A DNA stretch of 64,000 nucleotides from Cherax quadricarinatus (lineage: Eukaryota; Arthropoda; Malacostraca; Decapoda; Parastacidae). Below the pieces are notes generated by a model that worked only from the letters and a program-made list of their open reading frames with translations, did not search any database and was not told where the DNA came from. The stretch covers positions 41,033,072 to 41,097,071 of the forward strand of contig NC_091298.1 of NCBI RefSeq assembly GCF_038502225.1, read 5' to 3'. How positions within the stretch are numbered: position 1 is the first letter of the stretch; the number at the start of each line of letters is the position of its first letter. The translations under genes were made by a program, and so were the position numbers. Below, piece by piece: positions 53,026 to 61,651 of the stretch.

Positions 53026-53991
53026 ATGCCCTCTCTTGAGCAACTTTACCAGCAGCTGAGAGAAGAACTCAGAGTTGCTAAACTGGAGATACGGCGATTA
53101 ACGGAGGAGAACAAGAGGATTCGTAGTAATCCACCTGTTGTGAGTCCCCAGGTTAAGAGGGGAGCTTGGTCAGTGGCCGGGCAACATGGAACCAAGCTGA
53201 AGATTAAGAAAACGGTTGGAGAGGCAGAAACAACGAGAAACCAGAAGACTGCCGTGGAAACTTCCAACTCATTCTCGGTGCTACCTGACGAATGTGAGTG
53301 TTCTACTGGGAATGCCACAACGAGCACCAAGGAAGCATTGGCAGACGTGAGTGAGACATCCCTAGAAACCCCAACGAAGACCATCGAGAACGTCATGACG
53401 AATTCTACAAGTGGTGTAATGCTACCTGGCGAATGTGAGTCGACTACTCGGAGCATCACTACGGACGACGCCAAGGAAGGTAAAAACATTGTTGTTGTTG
53501 GGGATAGCCAGATTAGGTACATGGATAGGGCATTCTGTTTGAAGGATAGGAGTAGGAGGCAGAGAGTATGTTTTCCTGGGGCTGGGATGAAGGATATTGT
53601 TAGCCGTCTGGATGACATCATGAGAGGTAATGGGAGCAATCCTATTATCTGTCTCAGTGCTGGAGGCAACGATGTTGGCAGACGTAGGAGTGAGGACCTG
53701 ATTAGCAGGTATAGGTCAGCAATAGAGATAATTAGGAAGAAGGGTGGGAAACCTGTCATATGTGGCATTTTGCCAAGGAGAGGAGTTGGAAATGAATGGT
53801 TGTCCAGAGCAATTGGTGTCAATTGCTGGCTGGACAAATACTGTAAGGAAAATGCGGTAACATTCATTGACAACTGGGACCTCTTCTATGGCAGAAATGA
53901 CATGTATGCCAGGGATGGGGTTCACTTGTCTAGGTGTGGGGTGGGAGCACTGGCCAACGCAGTGGAGGGAGCTGTTAGGTCTTTAAACTAG
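53026..53991 (+). CDS. ORF1 of CR1 copy B: coiled coil plus SGNH/GDSL esterase-like domain
   Basis: 321 aa. Residues 3-35 form a heptad coiled coil (LEQLYQQLREEL). A serine/threonine-rich linker runs to about 150. The SGNH-hydrolase domain has GDSQ at 159-162 (Ser161), a block with GAGMKDIV, GGND at 213-216 (Asn215), and DGVH at 297-300 (Asp297/His300), so every hallmark residue is kept. The conserved stretch ILPRRGVGNEWLSRAIGVN is shared with copy C. The catalytic role in CR1 biology is not established. The ATG at 53026 is the first in frame; ORF2 follows 14 nt after the stop. Confidence 0.93.
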   Translation: MPSLEQLYQQLREELRVAKLEIRRLTEENKRIRSNPPVVSPQVKRGAWSVAGQHGTKLKIKKTVGEAETTRNQKTAVETSNSFSVLPDECECSTGNATTSTKEALADVSETSLETPTKTIENVMTNSTSGVMLPGECESTTRSITTDDAKEGKNIVVVGDSQIRYMDRAFCLKDRSRRQRVCFPGAGMKDIVSRLDDIMRGNGSNPIICLSAGGNDVGRRRSEDLISRYRSAIEIIRKKGGKPVICGILPRRGVGNEWLSRAIGVNCWLDKYCKENAVTFIDNWDLFYGRNDMYARDGVHLSRCGVGALANAVEGAVRSLN

Positions 53992-54005
53992 GAATAGTTA
54001 GTGGT

Positions 54006-56942
54006 ATGGGTTTTGGCGGGAAAACTGTGAAGTCGCAGGGTAGTAACATGAGTACTAGGAGAACTAGTAATAGGCAAAATGAGGAGGATATTGGAAAGCC
54101 AGTGGCACTAATTGACAATGACAGTAATAGGTTTAGTGGAATAACAGAAAGGAGCAGGAAGGGTAAAGAGATAGGAGGGTCATTAAATATTTATTACACA
54201 AATAGTCGCAGTGCTAGGAATAAGATGGACGAGTTGAGACTAGTTGCTAGTGCAGGTAACATAGATGTATTTGCCATTACTGAGACGTGGTTTAATTCAA
54301 AAAGTCGGGACATGCCTGCAGAATGTCACATTCAGGGTTTTAAATTGTTCCAAGTAGATAGAAGTATCGGGAAGGGGGGTGGGGTGGCATTGTATGTCCG
54401 AGATCGCTTGAACTGTTGCATAAAAACGGGTATTAAGTCTGAAGTAACACATACAGAGTCTGTTTGGATAGAATTTTCAGAGGGGCATGAAAAATTAATT
54501 TTAGGTGTGATATACCGTCCCCCAAATTTAGATAGGGACCAGGGGAGACTACTATGGGAGGAAATTGTTAGGGCCACAAGGCACGATAATGTAGTAATTC
54601 TAGGAGACTTTAACTTTAGTCATATTGATTGGAATTTCTTGACTGGGAATTTAGAATCATACGATTTCTTAGAAGTAGTTCAGGATTGTTTTTTGAAGCA
54701 GTTTGTGACAGAACCTACAAGGGGTAATAACCTGCTTGACTTAGTTCTGGCAAACAATGAATCCCTTGTTAATAATTTAGAAGTTTCAGAGGAACTGGGT
54801 GCTAGCGACCACAAATCAATTACATTTAGAATTGAATGGAAGTATGATAGTAGGGATAACTCAGTAACAGTCCCAGATTTTCGCTTAGCAGATTACGATG
54901 GGCTTAGAGAACACTTATCATCTGTTGACTGGGGTAACGAAGAGAGCTATCAATATGACAGTTTTCTGAACACAATACATGCTGCTCAAAGAACGTTTAT
55001 CCCTTATAAGGAAATTAGATCAAATAGAAATGACCCAAAATGGATGAATAATAGGCTGAAATATCTACTAGGGCATAAGAAAGGAATTTATAGGCGTATC
55101 AAAAGAGGCGAGGGTCATCTTATGAATCAGTATATTGACATTAAGAGGGACATTAAAAAGGGGATAAGAAAAGCTAAAAGGGACTATGAAATTAAAGTTG
55201 CTAGGGATTCTAAAACTAACCCAAAAAGTTTTTTCCAGGTATATAGAACAAAAGTCAGAGATAAGATAGGTCCCCTTAAAAATAACTATGGGCATCTTAC
55301 TGACAAAGAGAATGAAATGTGCTCGATTTTAAATAATTATTTTCTCTCGGTTTTTACACAGGAAGACACTAATAATATTCCGGTAATTAATTTTTATAGT
55401 GGATCAGAAGAAGATAAATTATGTAACATCACAGTCACTAGTGAAATGGTTGTGAAGCAGATAGACCGACTGAAGCAAAATAAGTCACCGGGTCCTGATG
55501 AGGTTTTTTCAAGGGTTCTAAAGGAATGCAAAATGGAAGTCTGTGAACCATTAACTAATATTTTTAATTTATCTCTTCAAACAGGTGTAGTGTCTGATAT
55601 GTGGAAGATGGCTAATGTAATTCCTATTTTTAAAACAGGGGACAAGTCGTTACCGTCAAATTACCGCCCAATAAGCCTGACCTCAATTGTAGGCAAATTA
55701 CTAGAGTCAATTATAGCTGAGATTATAAGAAGCCATCTCGATAAGCATAGCTTGATTAATGATACTCAGCATGGATTCACAAGAGGCCGGTCTTGTCTAA
55801 CTAATTTATTAACTTTCTTCAGTAAAGCTTTTGAGGCTGTTGACCACGATAAAGAATTTGATATTATTTACTTAGATTTTAGTAAGGCATTTGATAGAGT
55901 TCCGCACCAAAGACTGTTGAAGAAAGTAGCAGCTCATGGCATTGGGGGAAGGGTGCTCTCGTGGATCGAATCATGGCTCACAGACAGGAAGCAAAGAGTG
56001 TCCATAAATGGGGTTAAATCCGAGTGGGGATCAGTAACAAGTGGCGTTCCACAGGGATCAGTCTTGGGCCCGTTGTTGTTTATAATATATATCAATGATC
56101 TTGATGAAGGAATTACTAGTGATATGAGCAAATTCGCCGATGACACGAAGATAGGTAGGATAATTGATTCAAACGTAGATGTTAGGGAACTTCAGGAGGA
56201 TTTAGACAAACTCTACTCTTGGTCAGAAAAGTGGCAGATGCAGTTCAATGTAGATAAATGCAAGGTTCTGAAGCTCGGGAGTGTCCATAACCCTAGCACT
56301 TATAAGTTAAATAATGTAGAACTTAGCCATACAGATTGCGAAAAGGACTTGGGGGTTATGGTAAGCAGCAACCTTAAACCAAGACAGCAATGCCTAAGCG
56401 TACGTAATAAGGCAAATAGATTACTGGGATTTATATCAAGAAGTGTAAGCAACAGAAGTCCAGAGGTCATACTGCAGCTTTATACATCATTAGTAAGGCC
56501 TCACCTAGATTATGCAGCTCAATTCTGGTCTCCATATTACAGAATGGACATAAATTCGTTAGAAAACATTCAGCGTAGGATGACTAAATTAATACATAGC
56601 ATTAGAAATCTTCCTTATGAAGAAAGATTGAAGACTCTTAAGTTACATTCACTTGTTAGACGAAGAATGAGGGGAGACCTGATCGAAGTGTATAAGTGGA
56701 AGATAGGTATTAATAAAGGGGATATTAACAAGGTCTTGAGGATATCTCTCCAAGAGAGAACCCGCAGTAATGGATTTAAATTAGATAAGTTTAGATTTAG
56801 AAAGGACATAGGAAAGTATTGGTTTGGAAATAGGGTAGTTGATGAGTGGAACAGTCTACCTAGTTGGGTTATTGAGGCTAGGACTTTGGGTAGTTTCAAA
56901 TTTAGGTTGGATAAGTACATGAGTGGGAGGGGTTGGATTTGA
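54006..56942 (+). CDS. ORF2 endonuclease/reverse transcriptase of CR1 copy B
   Basis: Intact 978-aa replicase. Endonuclease: LNIYYTNSRSARNKMDEL at about residue 60, GDFN at 200-203, SDH at 267-269. Reverse transcriptase: NYRPISLTSIVGKLL, QHGFTRGRSCLTN, YLDFSKAFDRVPHQ, SGVPQGSVLGP and FADD at 710-713. C-terminal CR1 region: RPHLDYAAQFWSPYY, LPYEERLKTL, RRRMRGDLIEVYKW. The 14-nt spacing from ORF1 differs from the overlapping TGATG in copy C. No stop or frameshift is visible. Confidence 0.94.
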   Translation: MGFGGKTVKSQGSNMSTRRTSNRQNEEDIGKPVALIDNDSNRFSGITERSRKGKEIGGSLNIYYTNSRSARNKMDELRLVASAGNIDVFAITETWFNSKSRDMPAECHIQGFKLFQVDRSIGKGGGVALYVRDRLNCCIKTGIKSEVTHTESVWIEFSEGHEKLILGVIYRPPNLDRDQGRLLWEEIVRATRHDNVVILGDFNFSHIDWNFLTGNLESYDFLEVVQDCFLKQFVTEPTRGNNLLDLVLANNESLVNNLEVSEELGASDHKSITFRIEWKYDSRDNSVTVPDFRLADYDGLREHLSSVDWGNEESYQYDSFLNTIHAAQRTFIPYKEIRSNRNDPKWMNNRLKYLLGHKKGIYRRIKRGEGHLMNQYIDIKRDIKKGIRKAKRDYEIKVARDSKTNPKSFFQVYRTKVRDKIGPLKNNYGHLTDKENEMCSILNNYFLSVFTQEDTNNIPVINFYSGSEEDKLCNITVTSEMVVKQIDRLKQNKSPGPDEVFSRVLKECKMEVCEPLTNIFNLSLQTGVVSDMWKMANVIPIFKTGDKSLPSNYRPISLTSIVGKLLESIIAEIIRSHLDKHSLINDTQHGFTRGRSCLTNLLTFFSKAFEAVDHDKEFDIIYLDFSKAFDRVPHQRLLKKVAAHGIGGRVLSWIESWLTDRKQRVSINGVKSEWGSVTSGVPQGSVLGPLLFIIYINDLDEGITSDMSKFADDTKIGRIIDSNVDVRELQEDLDKLYSWSEKWQMQFNVDKCKVLKLGSVHNPSTYKLNNVELSHTDCEKDLGVMVSSNLKPRQQCLSVRNKANRLLGFISRSVSNRSPEVILQLYTSLVRPHLDYAAQFWSPYYRMDINSLENIQRRMTKLIHSIRNLPYEERLKTLKLHSLVRRRMRGDLIEVYKWKIGINKGDINKVLRISLQERTRSNGFKLDKFRFRKDIGKYWFGNRVVDEWNSLPSWVIEARTLGSFKFRLDKYMSGRGWI

Positions 56943-57100
56943 GTGGGACTTGCACATCAGAGCTTATTTCTTGGGTAGCATTGAAAATTGGGTAGGTCAA
57001 ATGTTTGTTAGTGGGATGAATTGTAAAGGACCTGCCTAGTATGGGCCAACAGGCCTGCTGCAGTGTTCCTCCTTTCTTATGTTCTTATGTTCTTATGTAC

Positions 57101-57104
57101 AAAC

Positions 57105-57150
<46 letters not shown>
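57101..57150. repeat. (CA)n between CR1 copy B and copy H
   Basis: AAACACACACATATACACAC followed by pure CA. It begins three bases after the octamer tail of B and forms the left boundary of copy H. Confidence 0.93.
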
Positions 57151-57152
<2 letters not shown>

Positions 57153-57274
57153 GTCCCCTCACCCCCCCACACACCTTTCCCTCCCCCACAGACCTTCCCC
57201 TCCCTGCTCTTGCCTTCACTCCCTCCTATCTTTTCCTTCCCTAGCGTTTCTCTCTCTCATAGCCTTTTTCTCTA

Positions 57275-57276
57275 CA

Positions 57277-57369
<93 letters not shown>

Positions 57370-57715
57370 CCTCTCTCTCTCCCTCTCTCTCTCCCTCTCT
57401 CTCTCCCTCTCTCTCTCCCTCTCTCTCTTCCTCTCTCTCTTCCTCTCTCTCTCCCTCTCTCTCTCCCGCTCTCTCTCCCTCTCTCTCTCCCTCTCTCTCT
57501 CCCTCTCTCTCTTCCTCTCTCTCTTCCTCTCTCTCTTCCTCTCTCTCTTCCTCTCTCTCTTCCTCTCTCTCTTCCTCTCTCTCTTCCTCTCTCTCTTCCT
57601 CTCTCTCTTCCTCTCACTCTTCCTCTCTCTCTTCCTCTCTCTCTTCCTCTCTCTCTTCCTCTCTTCCTCTCTCTCTTCCTCTCTCTCTCCCTCTCTCTCT
57701 CTCCCTCTCTCTCTC
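57275..57715. repeat. (CT)n and TTCCTCTCTCTC repeat in the leader of copy H
   Basis: About 85 bp of pure CT, then repeats of 12-bp units CCCTCTCTCTCT and TTCCTCTCTCTC. Position and flanks match the block in copy A (6532-6960), so it is a property of the element and not of the locus. Confidence 0.93.
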
Positions 57716-58040
57716 ACTCCCATAACCCTATCTCTCACCCTCCTCTCTCTCTATAGGCTTCTCTCTCCATCTCTCCATTTCTCTCTCTCATAGCCTTTTC
57801 CCTCACCCTCCTTTCTCCCTCTCTCTCTCTTTCTCTCTCTCTCCCTCTCCCTCTCTTTCTCCCTCTCTCTACCCTTTCTCTCCCCCCCTCACATTTCTCT
57901 CTCTCCCCCTTGGTCTTATCCTTCACCCACATACTCTCTCCTCTCTCTCCCTCTTTCTACCCTTTCTCTCTCCTCTCTCTCCCTCTTCTACCCTTTCCTC
58001 TCCCCTCCGCACCCTCTCCCTCCTCTAGCCTTCTGTCTGT

Positions 58041-58073
<33 letters not shown>

Positions 58074-58076
<3 letters not shown>

Positions 58077-59114
58077 GGTGGCCTTAGAGGACGGAAAACC
58101 AGAGATCTGGTAGACGAACCAGGGAGGAAAGACTGGGAGTTAGAGCTTCAAAAAAGGGAGGAAGAGTGGGGAAGGAAGATAGTAGAGCTTGGTAAGAAAA
58201 TGGAGGAGCGGATAGCTGAAGAGTGCAGGAAGTGGGAAGTACAGGTCTTAGCAGCAGAAGCTAGGATACAGTGCTTAGAAGAGAAACTGCAAAGCCTGAA
58301 ACAGATTAGAGAGACAAATGACAATTCAGATGTGACATCAGGAAATTCAAAGTCAGGCGCAGACAAGGGGACGGTAAGCAACAACGGAGACATGCCGTAC
58401 ACGAAGGCCCTATCAGACCCACGTGGGGCCAGGGAAAAGACGATGAGCACACTAAGATCAAACGACAGGTCCGAAGACAATGAAGGTATGCTATATGCAG
58501 AGATTCTAACAGCCAACTGCAGTAGCAAGGGACAGCTGGTCAGGAAAGACAGTTCACTGAGAATAGAAGTTTCAGATATGACAGGGACTGAAGGCAAGAA
58601 CATGTCAATGGAAGGAAATAAAATGCCTCAGAGGACGCAGATGGAGACTCAGTGGGAGGAGGAAAGGGCGAGGTCAGTTTTTGTGTACGGGCTCCAAGAA
58701 GCCAAGGGGGACAACTTTGAAGAAATAAAACAGGAGGAGAAAAAAATGATTGAAGGCATCATGAAAACAATAGGGGAGGGCGATATGACCCAGGTGACAA
58801 ATTTTCAGAGAATTGGGTGGTTTGCGAGTGGAAGGATACGGCCTGTCAGAGTAACTTTCAAGGAAGAATCAGTTCGAACCAGGATTCTGCAAGAGAAAGC
58901 AAGACTGAGGGACAAAGAGGGGTACCAGAGAGTATACCTCGACCGCGACAGAACACAAGAAGAAAGGACTACACTGAAAGAGAGGGTACAGAGACGCAAG
59001 GAGGAACGAGAAGCAACGAAAATGAGCAGGACCCAGACACAGGAGAAAGGGCAAACACACCCCACAGAATCTCCCACCAAAAGATTCCAACCGCGACATT
59101 CCCAACGCAACTGA
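58074..59114 (+). CDS. ORF1 protein of copy H, ATG changed to TTG
   Basis: 346 codons with the same domains as copy G (coiled coil about 15-80; block SVFVYGLQEAK, FQRIGWFASG, RTRILQEKARLRDKEG). The A30 run is followed by TTGGGTGGCC where G has ATGGGTGGCC, so the normal start is missing. I keep the equivalent boundary to show the homologous reading frame. The first usable internal ATG is at about 58200 (MEERIAEE), inside the coiled coil. Otherwise uninterrupted. The end overlaps the open -1 frame before ORF2. Confidence 0.8.
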
Positions 59115-59299
59115 GCAACCTATACTACAACCCACTCACTGTTCCCTCTGCCACCAACCCCCATATCACAAACCTCACCCCAACAGCTGTCCCTTATGGG
59201 CATTCTGACCCCACCCCCATCAACACAAACCCCACCTACACCACAGCCCCATATAGGCCCCCACCAAGGCTCTCGCTCCCCCAACCCCAATATTCTTGC

Positions 59300-60784
59300 A
59301 TGACCACAATGATAGAAAAGAAACTGAAGGTTTGGTACACAAACGCGGATGGAATAACGAATAAACATGAGGAGTGGAACGAAAGAATCAGTGAAAAATC
59401 CCCAGACATCATAGCAGTCACAGAAACAAAACTCGTTGAGACAATAACAGACACAGTCTTCCCAACAGGATATCAGATCCTGAGGAAAGATAGAAAGAGT
59501 AGAGGGGGAGGAGGGGTTGCACTGCTCATAAAACACCGATGGGGATTTGAGGAAATGGAAGGCATGGACATGATTGGAGAAAGAGACTACATTGTAGGTA
59601 CAATTCAGTCCGGAGAACATAAAGTAGTCATTGGAGTGATGTATAACCCACCACAGAACTGCAGGAGGCCAAGAGAGGAGTACGAAGAAAACAACAGGGT
59701 GATGGTGGACACACTGGCTGAGGTGGCAAGAAGAGCTCACTCGAGCAGAGCAAAGTTACTGGTAATGGGCGATTTCAACCACAGGGAGATCGACTGGGAA
59801 AACCTGGAGCCACATGGGGGTCCCGAAACATGGAGAGCCAAGATGATGGATGTGGTACTTGAAAACCTCATGCATCAACATGTCAGGGACACAACCAGAG
59901 AGAGAGGGGAGGATGAGCCAGCAAGACTGGATCTTGTGTTCACCCTGAACAGTTCAGACATTGAGGACATCACTTACGAGAGGCCCCTTGGAGCTAGCGA
60001 TCACGTGGTTCTGAGTTTTGACTATATAGTAGAGTTACAAGTGGAGAAGGTAACAGGAACTGAAGGGGTCAGGCCAAACTATAAAAGGGGGGACTACACA
60101 GGTATGAGAAACTTCCTGCAGGAGGTTCAGTGGGACAGAGAAATGGTAGGAAAATCAGTAAACGAGATGATGGAATATGTGGCAACAAAGTGCAAGGAGG
60201 CAGAGGAAAGTTTTGTTCCCAAGGGAAACAGAAATAATAGGAAGACCAAAACGAGTCCTTGGTTTACCCGAAGGTGTAGGGAGGCAAAAACTAAGTGCAA
60301 CAGAGAATGGAAAAGGTACAGGAGGCATAGGACCCAGGAAAACAAGGAGATTAGGAGAAGAGCCAGAAACGAGTATGCACAGATAAGGAGGGAGGCCCAG
60401 CGACAGTATGAAAACGACATAGCATCGAAAGTCAAATCTGACCCGAAACTGCTGTATAGCCACATTAGGAGGAAGACAACAGTCAAGGACCAGGTGATAA
60501 GGCTGAGGAAAGAAGGTGGAGAACTCACAAGAAACGATCAAGAGGTATGTGAGGAGCTCAACACGAGATTTAAGGAAGTATTTACAGTAGAGACAGGAAG
60601 GACTCTGGGGGGACAGACCAGATGGGGACACCAGCAAGGAATACACCAACAAGTGTTGGACGACATACATACAGATGAGGAGGAGGTGAAGAAACTGCTA
60701 AGGGACATCGATACCTCAAAGGCAATGGGACCGGACAACATCTCCCCGTGGGTCCTTAGAGAGGGAGCAGTCATAGAGTTGTAA
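59300..60784 (+). pseudogene. Truncated ORF2 of copy H (endonuclease only)
   Basis: Starts at ATG 59300 (MTTMIEKK). The whole endonuclease is kept (GDFNHREIDW, ASDHVVLSF), as is the linker up to AMGPDNISPWVLREGA. The deletion then brings in a stop after VIEL at 60784. The reverse transcriptase palm with GVPQGS and FADD is absent. About 495 aa remain. It could encode an endonuclease fragment but not replicate itself; its intact tail could still be copied by an enzyme supplied from elsewhere. Confidence 0.9.
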
Positions 60785-60967
60785 CGCAGTGGAATAGCCT
60801 AGAAAATGACGTAGTGGAGGCAGGAACCATACACAGTTTTAAGACGAGGTTTGATAAAGCTCATGGAGCGGGGAGAGAGAGGGCCCAGTAGCAACCGGTG
60901 AAGAGGCGGGGCCAGGAGCTAAGACTCGACCCCTGCAACCACAAATAGGTGAGTACAAATAGGTGAG

Positions 60968-60988
60968 TACACACACACACACACACAC
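60968..60988. repeat. (AC)n tail of copy H
   Basis: A short pure AC run after GGTGAGTAC, which is also the exact left boundary of fragment I. Confidence 0.9.
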
Positions 60989-61650
60989 TCCGGAGGCACA
61001 CATCAACCAGATAACTGTTGCAGCATATGGGCGCCTGGCAAACTTGAGAATAGCATTCCGATACCTCAGTAAGGAATCGTTCAAGACACTGTACACCATG
61101 TACGCCAGGCCTATACTGAAGTACGCAGCACCAGTTTGGAACCCACACCTGGTCAAGCACGTCAAGAAATTAGAGAAAGTGCAAAGGTTTGCAACAAGAC
61201 TAGTCCCAGAGGTAAGGGGATTGTCCTACGAAGAAAAGTTAAGGGAAATTGGCCTGACGACACTGGAGGACAGGAGGGTCAGGGGAGACATGATAACGAC
61301 ATATAAAATACTGCGCGGAATAGATAAGGTGGACGAAGACAGGATGTTCCAGAGATGGGACACAGAAACCAGGGGTCACAATTGGAACTTGAAGACTCAG
61401 ATGAGCCAAAGGGAAGTTAGGAAATATTTCTTCAGTCACAGTGTTGTCAGAAAGTGGAATAGTCTGGAAAGTGAAGTAGTGGAGGCAGGAACCATGCATA
61501 GTTTTAAGATGAGGTATGATAAATCTCATGGAGCAGGGAGAGAGAGGATCTAGTAGCAGTCAATGAAGAGGCAGGGCCAAGAAATGAGTCTCGACCCCTG
61601 CAATCGCATATAGGTTATTATAAATAGGTGAGTACACACACACACACACA
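60989..61650 (+). pseudogene. 5'-truncated AC-tail fragment I
   Basis: Begins within codons for SPEAHINQIT directly after the AC tail of H. It runs open to the stop at about 61553 and ends in ATAAATAGGTGAGTACACAC with (AC)n. It carries the CR1-type C-terminal part only (RFATRLVPEVRG, LEDRRVRGDM). Several substitutions (VRGLSYEEKL) show it is older than A, G and H. Confidence 0.87.
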
Positions 61651-61651
61651 G

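Larger units (their letters stand above)
52969..57097 (+). mobile_element. CR1 retrotransposon with esterase-like ORF1, copy B (full length)
   Basis: A 57-bp 5' UTR starts directly at the end of the minisatellite. ORF1, a 14-nt gap, ORF2 and a 3' UTR with GGCCAACAGGCCTGCTGCAG follow. It ends in three TTCTTATG units at 57074-57097, then TACAAACACAC. Both ORFs are open with all catalytic motifs. It is the same family as C but clearly diverged in protein sequence, so B and C are separate lineages and not recent duplicates. Confidence 0.94.
57151..60967 (+). mobile_element. AC-tail CR1-group retrotransposon, copy H (internally deleted)
   Basis: A full leader (GCGTCCCCTCACCCCC, CT/12-bp repeat block, second pyrimidine block, GTCTGTGGT, A30), ORF1, the first half of ORF2, then a deletion of about 1.3 kb and an intact 3' end with two AAATAGGTGAGTAC units. 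At the deletion (about 60770) GAGGGAGCAG runs straight into TCATAGAGTTGTAA. In copy A these flanks lie about 1.3 kb apart and share CAG. The first ORF1 codon is TTG where copy G has ATG. Confidence 0.92.
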
